Positions 55,062 to 63,603 of a stretch of DNA of 64,000 nt are shown one piece after another (the first letter of the stretch is position 1; every line of letters starts with the position of its first letter). The DNA comes from Pseudomonas wuhanensis (GTDB taxonomy: Bacteria > Pseudomonadota > Gammaproteobacteria > Pseudomonadales > Pseudomonadaceae). The stretch is taken from assembly GCF_030687395.1 (NCBI RefSeq), contig NZ_CP117430.1, positions 3,596,001 to 3,660,000 of the forward strand. The letters run 5' to 3'. Both the position numbers and the translations under genes were made by a program. The notes beneath the pieces were generated by a model. It worked only from the letters and a program-made list of their open reading frames with translations, was not told the DNA's origin and made no database searches.

Positions 55062-56552
55062 TCACAAAGCTCGTTGGCTTGATGGATCCTTTTCTGCCAA
55101 CTCTATGCACTTCAAAGCCAGGATCGTCGTCGGGTCGACAAGCGCCACGGTGTGCCCATTGATTTCAAACGCCTCGCAATGGTCGAGCACCAGAGGCAAT
55201 TCCGTACACCCCAGGATCAGAACCCCCGCCCCCAACTCACACAGGTGTTCGGCTGCCAGCAGCAATTGTTCTTTGCAGAGCCCTTGGGTGAATCCGGCCT
55301 TGATACCTCGTTGCCCGTAAATGGCTTCCATGACCATCGCTTGGTAATCGACGCCAGGCGTGAGGATTTGAAGCCCGGCGCGACGTGCGGCCTGGTGATA
55401 AACCTGACTTTGTACGGTACCGGATGTCGCCAAAAGGCCGATCGCCTTACCCGAACCAAATTTCTGCACTATCCATTCCACCGTTTCGGTCAGCATGTTC
55501 ACGATGGGCACCCTCAGGTGCGTCTGAATACGTTCGACGAACGCATGGGCGGTATTGCAAGGTATCGCGATGGCGTTTGCTCCCGCGCTTTCGAGACGCT
55601 TGCAGGTTGCATACATCGCCATCGTGGGATCCGTTTCATCTCGGAGCAGATTGGCCGTTCGGTCCGGTATTTGCGGGTTTTGCTCGACCACCATTTTGAT
55701 GTGCTCCTGATCCTTCCCCGCAGGCGTATGGGCGACCACCTTGCCCATGAAATCCACGGTGGCGGCAGGCCCGACGCCGCCCAGGATGCCCAATTTGAAG
55801 GGGGGACGTCTTGGCTGTCCGCTCTCCAGCGTGGCGAAGTTCGCGTAGATCTCATTGATGTCCAGGACGGCAACCCCTCGACGCTGCAGGTCAGTGCAGA
55901 CCAGCGAAAGCTCTGTCATGCCGGGCAAGATCACCGTGGCTCCCTGCGCCTGCAATGAGAGGCAAGCCTGGTAAACCGCTTCAAGAGGTACGCCTTCCAG
56001 GTGGCCGTCCTTGATGCCGTTCAGGCCGTACATGGCCTCCATCAACGCCGATTGCGCTTGCGGATCCGGGTAGACAATCTTGAAATCCTTTTCGAAATGT
56101 CGTTCGAACAATCCGCAATGGCGGACAAAGTCGGAGGCGATGACTCCCAAGGTCGTTTGCGGCTCGACGACGTGACTAACGTGCCGGGTCAAAGCAGCCA
56201 TCATGTCCAATACCGCAATGCCAAGCTCCTCCTGGATTTCAGCGCGGAAGGTATGGCTCGCGAAGCAGGGAAGCATCACGGCATCGAAGCCACTTTCCTC
56301 GAACGACTTGCACACCTGGAACACATAGAACTTGCGCGAAGTCATGCTCGCCCCGCTGTCCAGGGGCAGCAGCACGTCCTTGAAAGGGTGCTGCTCAAAC
56401 AGAAAATGGTATCGACCCTGGTCCTCCAGCACGGCTCTGGACTTGACCAACTTATAGAACAGATCTCCCCCGGCCAGTGACCCGAGTCCACCGACAATGC
56501 CCAGCTTGCGGACAATAGAAGTTTTGTTGGTCGACCTCGCTTTAACTTTCAT
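55062..56552 (-). CDS. tandem aspartate/glutamate racemase-family fusion
   Basis: 496 residues made of two Asp/Glu racemase-type halves. N-half (about 14-245): KLGIVGGLGSLAG, first cysteine region MLPCFASHTF, but the second reads ILPGMTELS where Cys is expected. C-half (about 255-490): KLGILGGVGPAATVDFMGKVV, IPCNTAHAFVE and ILGCTELPLV, so both catalytic Cys are present. I infer that only the C-half racemises and the N-half is structural or regulatory. Start at 56552 is set by GAGGAG, which lies in the end of the symporter gene; the two are co-transcribed. Substrate probably an acidic D/L amino acid. Confidence 0.82.
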   Translation of the reverse strand: MKVKARSTNKTSIVRKLGIVGGLGSLAGGDLFYKLVKSRAVLEDQGRYHFLFEQHPFKDVLLPLDSGASMTSRKFYVFQVCKSFEESGFDAVMLPCFASHTFRAEIQEELGIAVLDMMAALTRHVSHVVEPQTTLGVIASDFVRHCGLFERHFEKDFKIVYPDPQAQSALMEAMYGLNGIKDGHLEGVPLEAVYQACLSLQAQGATVILPGMTELSLVCTDLQRRGVAVLDINEIYANFATLESGQPRRPPFKLGILGGVGPAATVDFMGKVVAHTPAGKDQEHIKMVVEQNPQIPDRTANLLRDETDPTMAMYATCKRLESAGANAIAIPCNTAHAFVERIQTHLRVPIVNMLTETVEWIVQKFGSGKAIGLLATSGTVQSQVYHQAARRAGLQILTPGVDYQAMVMEAIYGQRGIKAGFTQGLCKEQLLLAAEHLCELGAGVLILGCTELPLVLDHCEAFEINGHTVALVDPTTILALKCIELAEKDPSSQRAL

Positions 56553-56563
56553 GACCCGACTCC

Positions 56564-57859
56564 TCAAGCCACCGAAACCGGTTCGGATCGAGACCGCACT
56601 GGAACCTGTGCCTGGCCCTCCTCCGCGGGTTCTTCGTGAGGCTCGGATTTGGCGACGACGGCCGTTGCGATACTGTTCCCCACTACGTTGGTGGCGGTTC
56701 GAGCCATGTCCAGGAACTGGTCAATGCCAATGATCAACAGCAGGCCTGCCTCAGGAAGATTGAACATTGGCAGTGTCGCAGCGACGACAACGACTGAGGC
56801 ACGTGCAACACCCGCCATTCCCTTGCTGGTGACCATCAACGTCAAAAGAATCAGCAGTTGCTGGGTAAAGCTGAGGTCGATGTTGTACGCCTGGGCTATG
56901 AACATGATGGCGAACGCCTGGTACATCATCGAACCGTCAAGGTTGAACGAGTAACCCAGGGGCAACACGAAGCTGGACACCCGTTTTGGAGCGCCGAACT
57001 TCTCCAGCGCCTCAATGGTTTTTGGGTAAGCGGACTCGCTGCTGGCGGTTGAAAACGCCAAGAGGATCGGCTCGCGAATAAGCTTGCCGAGGTCAAAAAC
57101 CGATCGTCCGAGGAACGCATAGCCTGCGCCGAACAACACGGCCCAAAGGATGACAATCCCCAAGTAGAACTCGGCGATCAGCTTGCCGTAATCGACGAGC
57201 AAACCAAGTCCCTGGGTAGTAATGGCAGATGCGATGGCGGCGAAAACACCAATCGGCGCGAAAGCCATTACGTAGTCGGTGATCTTGAACATCACCTTTG
57301 CCAACTCCTCAATGGAGTCCGTTATCTTCGTGTAGCCAGCACGTTTGGCACCGGCCAGGGCGAATCCGAAGAACAGCGAAAAGACCACAATTTGCAGGAT
57401 CTCGTTATTAGCCATGGCCTCGGCAATACTGCGAGGGAACACATGGCTGATAAAGGTCTTGAGGCTGAAATCCCCCGTATTGACTGGCACGGCGGCGGTT
57501 GCATGTTGAACAACCTCCATATTCAATCCGGCACCGGGTTGAAACAGGTTAACCAGCCCCATCCCGATCATGAGTGAGATGACTGAGGCCGTCACGAACC
57601 ACGCCATCGCCCGCATGCCGATCCGTCCAACGGAACGAGAGTTACCCATGCTGGCGATGCCACCGACCAGCGTCGCAAATACCAGGGGGGCAATGATCAT
57701 CTTGATCAATCGCAGGAAAATGTCGGTGACCATCGAAAAGTAAGCTGCAATCTCCTTGGCACTTTGCTCGCTTCCTGCGAAATGGTGACACGCCCAACCC
57801 ACAAGCACGCCCAGCACAATGCCAATCGCAATTCGACGTGGAAGCTTATTTTTCTTCAC
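56564..57859 (-). CDS. dicarboxylate/amino-acid:cation symporter (DAACS family)
   Basis: 431 residues, eight membrane helices plus two re-entrant loops: FSTASSESAYPKTIEALEKFG is the HP1 serine motif, GYSFNLDGSMMYQAFAIMFIAQ the NMDGT-type region and MARTATNVVGNSIATAVVAKSE the substrate-binding helix. It imports glutamate, aspartate or C4-dicarboxylates with H+ or Na+. The start codon is GTG with GAGG upstream. The racemase gene follows after 11 bases, suggesting acidic amino acids as substrate; this is inference. Confidence 0.9.
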   Translation of the reverse strand: MKKNKLPRRIAIGIVLGVLVGWACHHFAGSEQSAKEIAAYFSMVTDIFLRLIKMIIAPLVFATLVGGIASMGNSRSVGRIGMRAMAWFVTASVISLMIGMGLVNLFQPGAGLNMEVVQHATAAVPVNTGDFSLKTFISHVFPRSIAEAMANNEILQIVVFSLFFGFALAGAKRAGYTKITDSIEELAKVMFKITDYVMAFAPIGVFAAIASAITTQGLGLLVDYGKLIAEFYLGIVILWAVLFGAGYAFLGRSVFDLGKLIREPILLAFSTASSESAYPKTIEALEKFGAPKRVSSFVLPLGYSFNLDGSMMYQAFAIMFIAQAYNIDLSFTQQLLILLTLMVTSKGMAGVARASVVVVAATLPMFNLPEAGLLLIIGIDQFLDMARTATNVVGNSIATAVVAKSEPHEEPAEEGQAQVPVRSRSEPVSVA

Positions 57860-58084
57860 GGAGCTGTCCTCAAGTAGTTTTTAGATTTTTTTACTTGGCA
57901 GGGTCAATTTGATTCGCCCAATGCTCTGAGGGGCATCGGTGCTGTGCTGATTCTAAGGACCGGATCGACCCGGCATGATGAGTAATCCTGCTAGGCCCAT
58001 GCGCTTTTGGAATAGTTTTTGAACAGCCGCGATGACCAGGCAATTGCGACGTAAAATGGCGCTCTCACAGCGGGAGATCCTGAT

Positions 58085-59041
58085 ATGCAAATCAAATGGC
58101 TGGATGACCTTCTAGCGATTGCCGAGTTGAAAAATTTCTCGCGCGCGGCTGAGGTCCGGTGTGTGACGCAGTCGGCGTTGTCACGCCGTATTCGGTCACT
58201 TGAGGAATGGGTGGGGGTCGAACTGGTGGACCGTGGCACCTATCCCGTTCAGCTCACAGCTGCCGGAGTGACTTTCTGTGAAGAAGGCAGAGAGGCGCTG
58301 GCAGGATTACTGAGATTGCGCTCAACGTTGCGCGAAGTGGAGCGGATGCCGGGACGATCCATCCAGGTCACGGCTGGCCACAGCCTCTCGATGACCTTTC
58401 TTCCTAAATGGCTCTCGCAGTTCCAGCAACACAATGAGCAGTTCAATGCGCGAGTGGTCGCCGCCAATATTCATGATGCCGTCATCGCGTTAGAGGAAGG
58501 CAGTTGCGATTTGATGATGGTCTATCACCACCCTCTTGCGCCCATCCTGCTGAACCCTGAGCGCTTCGGCAGCCTGACGCTCGGGCACGATGCCTTTATC
58601 CCCTTGTGCGCGGCAAACGATAGAGGCGAACCGCTGTTCCGCTTGCCCGGCAGCTCCGGCAAACCGGTGCCCTATCTCGCCTACACCGCAACGACTTTTC
58701 TGGGTCGCGTTGCCGACATCGTGATCAAGAACGGTCCTGCACCGGTCGTGCTGGAGCGCTGTTATGAAGCGGATATGGCGATGCTCCTGATGCGCATGGC
58801 TATCGAGGGCTACGGCGTGGCCTGGTTGCCACAAAGCGCAGTCGTCGACGAGATGGAGCGAGGGCTATTGGTCAGAGCGGGTGGCGAGGAATGGAGTACG
58901 CGCCTGGAAATCCGCTCGTACTGTGCAATTGCCAATCAAAATCCGACGATGCGCAATCTCTGGAAAACCCTGGAAAGTGCCTCATTACGCTTGCTCACCG
59001 CAGCTATTCAGAATCAAGAGATGACACCGAAAGCATCATGA
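58085..59041 (+). CDS. LysR-family transcriptional regulator
   Basis: 318 residues: MQIKWLDDLLAIAELKNFSRAAEVRCVTQSALSRRIRSLEEWVGVELVDR is the winged helix, followed by the effector domain (90-305) with DLMMVYHHPLAPILLNPERF and RMAIEGYGVAWLPQSAV. The N-terminal form (QIKWLDDLLAI) is shared with HypT-like LysR members. It is divergent from the symporter-racemase operon by 225 bases and upstream of the PotE-like gene, so it may regulate one or both. GGAG is 7 bases before the ATG. Confidence 0.88.
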   Translation: MQIKWLDDLLAIAELKNFSRAAEVRCVTQSALSRRIRSLEEWVGVELVDRGTYPVQLTAAGVTFCEEGREALAGLLRLRSTLREVERMPGRSIQVTAGHSLSMTFLPKWLSQFQQHNEQFNARVVAANIHDAVIALEEGSCDLMMVYHHPLAPILLNPERFGSLTLGHDAFIPLCAANDRGEPLFRLPGSSGKPVPYLAYTATTFLGRVADIVIKNGPAPVVLERCYEADMAMLLMRMAIEGYGVAWLPQSAVVDEMERGLLVRAGGEEWSTRLEIRSYCAIANQNPTMRNLWKTLESASLRLLTAAIQNQEMTPKAS

Positions 59042-59124
59042 TATGTGGAAGCGCCAGTACCTGTTACAGGAGCGCTACGGATATCTAACGGCCCACTACA
59101 CTCTCCCTGACGGAACACGGTCAA

Positions 59125-59150
59125 TGCGGGAGCTGGCTTGTCTGCGATGG
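59125..59150 (+). repeat. solitary degenerate REP unit
   Basis: TGCGGGAGCTGGCTTGTCTGCGATGG is a single divergent REP half without an inverted partner, in the 286-base gap before the PotE-like gene. The rest of that gap (59042-59327) shows no gene. Confidence 0.6.
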
Positions 59151-59327
59151 CATCACCTTGGTCTGTCAGATACGCCTGGCCAGTATTGTCTCGCCGTCAT
59201 GATCCTGGACTGCCCGCTAAACGCCAATCAAAAGCGCGGGTGGTGGCCGCGACCGGCGTCAGAGTGGTGGCGGTTCTCTCAGGCTTTGGGCACGGGTTAA
59301 TGCGTAGTGCAGATCAAGGAGTTTCCG

Positions 59328-60668
59328 ATGGCCGATGAAAACAAGAAAATGAGCCTTATGGGCCTCACCACATTGGTGACGGTGAACATGATGGGGTCGG
59401 GCATTATCATGTTGCCGACGAGCATGGCCCAGCTTGGGGCCGTTTCATTGCTGTCATGGATCGTCACCGCCATAGGCTCCATGGCCATCGCCTATTGCTT
59501 TTCCCAGTGCGGCATCTTCTGTCTGCGCTCAGGCGGGTTGTCCGCCTATACCGAAGAGGCGCATGGCAAATCAGGATTCTTCCTCTGCTCGTACCTGTAC
59601 TTCCTTTCGCTGGCCATCGCCAACGTGGCAGTTGCTATCTCCGCGGTGGGCTACATGACATCGTTCGTGCCCTGGTTGGGTAGTGGCGCCATTGCGCTGT
59701 TTACAGGAACGGTCGGCTTGCTCTGGTTGACCACCGTGGCCAACTTTGGTGGCCCCGGCATCACGGGCAAGATCGGTGCGATTACCGTGTGGGGTGTGAT
59801 CATCCCGGTGGCCGGCTTGAGCATCATCGGTTGGTTCTGGTTCAAGCCCGATGTACTGGCTGCTGCCTGGAACCCGAACAACCTGCCAATGTCCGAAGCC
59901 ATCAGCAAGGCTATTCCCCTGACCCTGTGGGCCTTCCTCGGCATGGAGTCAGCCGCGCAAGCCTCCGATGCAGTGGAAGATCCCAAGCGCACCGTGCCGC
60001 TGGCCTGTCTGTTAGGCACACTGGGAGCGGCAGGGGTCTATGTGCTGTCGACCACGGTCATCCAAGGCATCATACCCAACGCCGAACTGGCCAATTCTTC
60101 GGCCCCTTTCGCGCTCGTCTATGCACATATGTTCAACCCCACCGTCGGCAACATCATCATGGCGCTCGCAGTCATGGCCTGTGTCGGCTCGCTGCTGGGC
60201 TGGCAGTTCACCCTGGCACAAACAGCCAAAATGACGGCTGACCAGGGAATGTTCCCAAAACTGTTCAGCAAGATCAGCGCACGGAATGCCCCCATCGTCG
60301 GCATGCTCGTCTGCGGTGTTTTGCAAACCTTGATGGCGCTGTCGACCATTTCGCCCAATGCCAGCGCCCAGTTCGGGAAGCTCGTGAGCCTGGCGGCAGT
60401 GACCAACCTGATCCCCTACGTGACGGCGGCCACCGGCCTGCTGGTCATGATGTACAAAGCCAAAGTCAGTGCAGGCGTATACACACGCAACACGGCACTG
60501 CTACTGATTGCGGTGGCCTATTCGTTGTACGCCCTCTATTCCTGCGGCAAGGATGCGGTATTCGGTGGCACCCTTGTCCTTGCGTTCGGCTACTTGCTCT
60601 ATGGCTTCCTCTCCAAGCGTTTTGTCGATGAGTCTCCAATCGCTCAGGCCAAGGCCAGCAACATCTGA
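59328..60668 (+). CDS. potE: APC-family amino-acid/polyamine antiporter, PotE-like
   Basis: 446 residues, twelve membrane segments. MMGSGIIMLPTSMAQLGAVSLLSWIVTAIGSMA, VANFGGPGITGKIGAITVWGVIIPVAGL and MTLWAFLG-type LTLWAFLGMESA strongly recall E. coli PotE (putrescine/ornithine antiporter) along its length; this is from memory. ATG at 59328 has AAGGAG just upstream; a GTG at 59307 opens the frame earlier. The binding-protein gene starts 17 bases downstream, so one operon. Substrate in this organism might be another amino acid/amine pair. Confidence 0.78.
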   Translation: MADENKKMSLMGLTTLVTVNMMGSGIIMLPTSMAQLGAVSLLSWIVTAIGSMAIAYCFSQCGIFCLRSGGLSAYTEEAHGKSGFFLCSYLYFLSLAIANVAVAISAVGYMTSFVPWLGSGAIALFTGTVGLLWLTTVANFGGPGITGKIGAITVWGVIIPVAGLSIIGWFWFKPDVLAAAWNPNNLPMSEAISKAIPLTLWAFLGMESAAQASDAVEDPKRTVPLACLLGTLGAAGVYVLSTTVIQGIIPNAELANSSAPFALVYAHMFNPTVGNIIMALAVMACVGSLLGWQFTLAQTAKMTADQGMFPKLFSKISARNAPIVGMLVCGVLQTLMALSTISPNASAQFGKLVSLAAVTNLIPYVTAATGLLVMMYKAKVSAGVYTRNTALLLIAVAYSLYALYSCGKDAVFGGTLVLAFGYLLYGFLSKRFVDESPIAQAKASNI

Positions 60669-60685
60669 ATTCGGGGAACCAGGAT

Positions 60686-61591
60686 ATGAACATAAAACAG
60701 ACCAACACCACCCACCTGCTGCTCGTCTGCCTGCTCACGCTGGTGCCGGTATTGGCTAATGCCAATACCCTTGAACGTGTGCGGGCGAGTAACACCTTCA
60801 CCCTCGGCTATCTGCCAGACTTCGCACCTTTTAGCGTCCATGCAGGCGGCGAAGCCAGCGGCTATGCCATCGAGCTTTGTCTGAAAATCGCTGACAAGGT
60901 CAAGACCGAGTTGGGTTTGCCCGGTTTGCAAATACGTTACCAGCCCGTCGCAGCCAACGACGAGATGAGTGCCGTCAGTTCGGGCAAAGTCGACATACTC
61001 TGTACACCGACACTGCCCACACTGGAGCGGCGCAAGACCGTGAGCTATTCGGTGCCGATCTACACGGCCGGCCTGTCGGCAGTGGTGCGCCAGGAAGCAC
61101 CAGAAGCGTTGCTCAATGTACTTAACGGACAAGTAGCCCATACCGGGCCGACTTGGCGAGCGACCATCAACCATGGGCTGTCCAGCCAAACTTATGCCAC
61201 CACTGCTGGCGGAGTCACCGAAACCTGGATCCGTCAGAAGATGCAATTGCTCGGTGTGGTGGCGACCCTGGTCACGGTCGAGAATATTGACGCTGGCCTC
61301 AAACTGGTCGCTGAAGGCAAAGCCGATACCTTCTTCGCCGAACGCATGATGCTCAAGAACCTCCTCGCCAAAGACTACTCCGCAGGAAACCTGGTCCTGC
61401 TCGATCGTATTTTTGACTACGCTCCGACTGCAATGGCAGTGGATCGAGACGATGAAAACTTCCGTTTGCTGGTCGACACCACGCTGAGTGAAATGTACCG
61501 ATCGGGCGAGATCGGACAGGCATACGACAACTATCTGGGAGGCGTCAGCGAAACGGACAAAAAGCTGTTCAAGGTCTATGCGGCACCTTAG
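60686..61591 (+). CDS. orphan amino-acid-type periplasmic binding protein
   Basis: 301 residues, signal peptide (LLLVCLLTLVPVLANA), then the SBP_bac_3 fold: FTLGYLPDFAPFSVHAGGEASGYAIELCLKIADKV, SSGKVDILCTPTLPTLERRKTVSYSVPIY and AEGKADTFFAERMML. It binds polar amino acids in the periplasm. No ABC permease or ATPase gene is near. Its close coupling to the PotE-like antiporter is unusual and suggests either service to a remote ABC transporter or a sensory role. Confidence 0.85.
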   Translation: MNIKQTNTTHLLLVCLLTLVPVLANANTLERVRASNTFTLGYLPDFAPFSVHAGGEASGYAIELCLKIADKVKTELGLPGLQIRYQPVAANDEMSAVSSGKVDILCTPTLPTLERRKTVSYSVPIYTAGLSAVVRQEAPEALLNVLNGQVAHTGPTWRATINHGLSSQTYATTAGGVTETWIRQKMQLLGVVATLVTVENIDAGLKLVAEGKADTFFAERMMLKNLLAKDYSAGNLVLLDRIFDYAPTAMAVDRDDENFRLLVDTTLSEMYRSGEIGQAYDNYLGGVSETDKKLFKVYAAP

Positions 61592-61888
61592 AGCCGTAGC
61601 CAACAATCGGGGTCGGATAAGTAAGTCGCTTCGTCTGTTAAAAAGCGGCCAGGCAATGCCAGTCAGTTAAGGTGTGGAACCTGGCCGTTTGGACGCGGCG
61701 TTCCTCATTCGTCAAACGCGCGAACGCAAGTTCGCTTTCGGCCAAAAGTGGCCGATGGTCGTTGCATTTGGCTCGCCTCCGAGCGTTTGGCTAAGCTGAA
61801 TAAAGCGGGATGAACTGAAACCTGAGTGATAGCGACCATCAACGGATCTGGATTGGCATCAAGACGGTAACTCCCAAAGGAGACGACC

Positions 61889-62179
61889 ATGTATGCGGTT
61901 ATAAGAACCTACTTGGGTGCTGGAGCAAAGCAGCTGTTCGATCTTTTGGAACAGCGCAAGGCCGACGTCGAAGCTACCCTGCGGACAGTACCTGGCCTGG
62001 TAAGCTACACACTGCTGAATACCGGTGATGGCGGTACGGCGGTGACTGTTTGCGCGGACAAGGCCGGCAGCGATGCGAGCTTGAAAGTCGCGCGCGACTG
62101 GATTCAGAAAAATGCCTCGAATATCCACGCGAATCCGCCGATCGTGACGGAAGGTCCGGTGATTGTGCAGATCAAATAG
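61889..62179 (+). CDS. small protein of ABM-like appearance, unknown function
   Basis: 96 residues, MYAVIRTYLGAGAKQLFDLLEQRKADVEATLRTVPGLVSYTLLNTGDGGTAVTVCADKAG, with the beta-alpha-alpha-beta pattern of a ferredoxin-like dimeric alpha/beta barrel (ABM) domain. AAGGAG is 8 bases before the ATG. No catalytic residues are obvious. It is followed by the second hairpin repeat. The preceding 297 bases (61592-61888) hold no recognised gene or repeat. Confidence 0.7.
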   Translation: MYAVIRTYLGAGAKQLFDLLEQRKADVEATLRTVPGLVSYTLLNTGDGGTAVTVCADKAGSDASLKVARDWIQKNASNIHANPPIVTEGPVIVQIK

Positions 62180-62207
62180 CGCGCCTTTCCAGTTGATCTT
62201 ACGTAGA

Positions 62208-62266
62208 AGGGACAGACCGTGATTTAAGGCGAATGCCGGCCAATCGTGGTCTGTCCCCTGTTGTCC
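62208..62266. repeat. dispersed hairpin repeat, copy 2
   Basis: AGACCGTGATT (62214-62224) and AATCGTGGTCT (62242-62252) pair like copy 1 but with two changes in the left arm that leave G-U pairs in RNA, so the fold is kept. Flanks GGGACAG and CTGTCCCCTGTTGTCCCC match copy 1. A REP fragment (GAGCCCGCTCCCACA) follows at about 62288. Confidence 0.82.
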
Positions 62267-62439
62267 CCTGTTTTTTTCTCTGCTGAGTGAGCCCGCTCCC
62301 ACATGGATTGCGCTAACCCACTGGCATTTGCCTTAACCAAGCAGGCATAAGTGTACGGCGATTTGCGCTCACCGCTGTATGGGCCGGCCCACTCGTCACT
62401 CATGATAAAAATACGGCTCTCGTTACTGGAGCCGTCGAC

Positions 62440-63060
62440 ATGGACCTCGCCACCCTCACCCTGTTTCTCCCGGCCTGCTTCGCCCTGAACATGGCCCCCG
62501 GTCCGAACAATCTACTGTCGGTCAGCAACGCCACCCGTTATGGCTATCGTCGCACCTGTGTGGCGGGTGTCGGTCGCTTGCTGGCGTTTGCCGGGATGAT
62601 CGCCCTGGCCGCCGCCGGGTTGTCGGTGGTGCTGCAAACCTCGAAATGGCTGTTCTATGCGATCAAGATCATTGGCGCCGCTTACCTGTTGTATCTGGCC
62701 TGGCAACTGTGGCGCGCCAATCCCGAGGCCGAACAGCACATCACCGGCAAGTCGATGGGGATCCTGGCTCTGGCGCGGCAGGAATTCCTGGTGGCGGCGG
62801 GTAATCCCAAGGCAATCTTGCTGTTCACCGCATTCCTGCCGCAGTTCGTCGACCCGACCCAGCCGGTAGCCGCGCAATTCGTCGTGCTCGGCACGTTGTT
62901 CCTGCTGCTGGAGTGGATCGCCATCAGCGCCTACGCCTACATGGGCCTGCACATGCGCCGCTGGTTCGCCGAACCACGGGGCAAGCGGATATTCAACCGT
63001 TGCTGCGCGGGATTGTTGTCGGCAGCGGCTTCGGTGCTGTTGATGGCGAAACGAACCTGA
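62440..63060 (+). CDS. LysE-family amino-acid exporter
   Basis: 206 residues, six membrane segments. FLPACFALNMAPGPNNLLSVSNATRYGYRR is the LysE/RhtB N-terminus and GNPKAILLFTAFLPQFVDPTQP the mid motif. It exports an amino acid or homoserine-lactone-like metabolite. It runs towards the VOC gene, stops only 3 bases apart. Substrate unknown. Confidence 0.9.
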   Translation: MDLATLTLFLPACFALNMAPGPNNLLSVSNATRYGYRRTCVAGVGRLLAFAGMIALAAAGLSVVLQTSKWLFYAIKIIGAAYLLYLAWQLWRANPEAEQHITGKSMGILALARQEFLVAAGNPKAILLFTAFLPQFVDPTQPVAAQFVVLGTLFLLLEWIAISAYAYMGLHMRRWFAEPRGKRIFNRCCAGLLSAAASVLLMAKRT

Positions 63061-63063
63061 TCC

Positions 63064-63477
63064 TTACCCTTGAGACGGCCCTTTCAGTTCGACCTGGTTG
63101 CCGTCCGGATCGAAGCAATAGATCGACAATCCGTGGCCTTCGGCGCCGAAACGCACGGCGGCTTTCTCGGGTTTCAGGTCGAAGGACTGCAAGTGACGGA
63201 CCAGCGCTTGCTCGTCGAACGGTTCAATGCGCAGGCAGAAGTGATCGACGTTGCGCCGCTCGTGGCCAGCGCCAGCGCCGCCCTTGCGACCGAGTTCGCC
63301 CTGGATGTCGACGAGGTCAATCATCGAGGTGCCCGCACGCAAATGCACCATGCCCAGATCGTCGCGGCGCTTGATCAGTTCGGCGCCGAATACCTCGCCG
63401 TAAAAAAGGGTGCTTCGTTCGAGATCCTTGACGCGCAGAACGATGTGATCGATGTGTTTGATCGTAAACGGTCGCAT
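63064..63477 (-). CDS. VOC-superfamily protein (glyoxalase/fosfomycin-resistance-like)
   Basis: 137 residues, MRPFTIKHIDHIVLRVKDLERSTLFYGEVFGAELI with metal ligand His10, then VDHFCLRIEPFDEQALVRHLQS and the C-terminal YCFDPDGNQVELKGP with a Glu ligand. Two-fold VOC fold. Substrate undetermined. It is divergent from ada across 126 bases. Confidence 0.87.
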   Translation of the reverse strand: MRPFTIKHIDHIVLRVKDLERSTLFYGEVFGAELIKRRDDLGMVHLRAGTSMIDLVDIQGELGRKGGAGAGHERRNVDHFCLRIEPFDEQALVRHLQSFDLKPEKAAVRFGAEGHGLSIYCFDPDGNQVELKGPSQG

Positions 63478-63603
63478 TAGGATGATTCCTGAAAATATCG
63501 TTTACAGAATTATCGGTGACCCGATGACTGTAGCTCAGGGCCGCAAAAATTCACTGTCGATTTTCCGGTGGAGGCACCGAGCGACGCGGCATATGCTCAG
63601 CCC

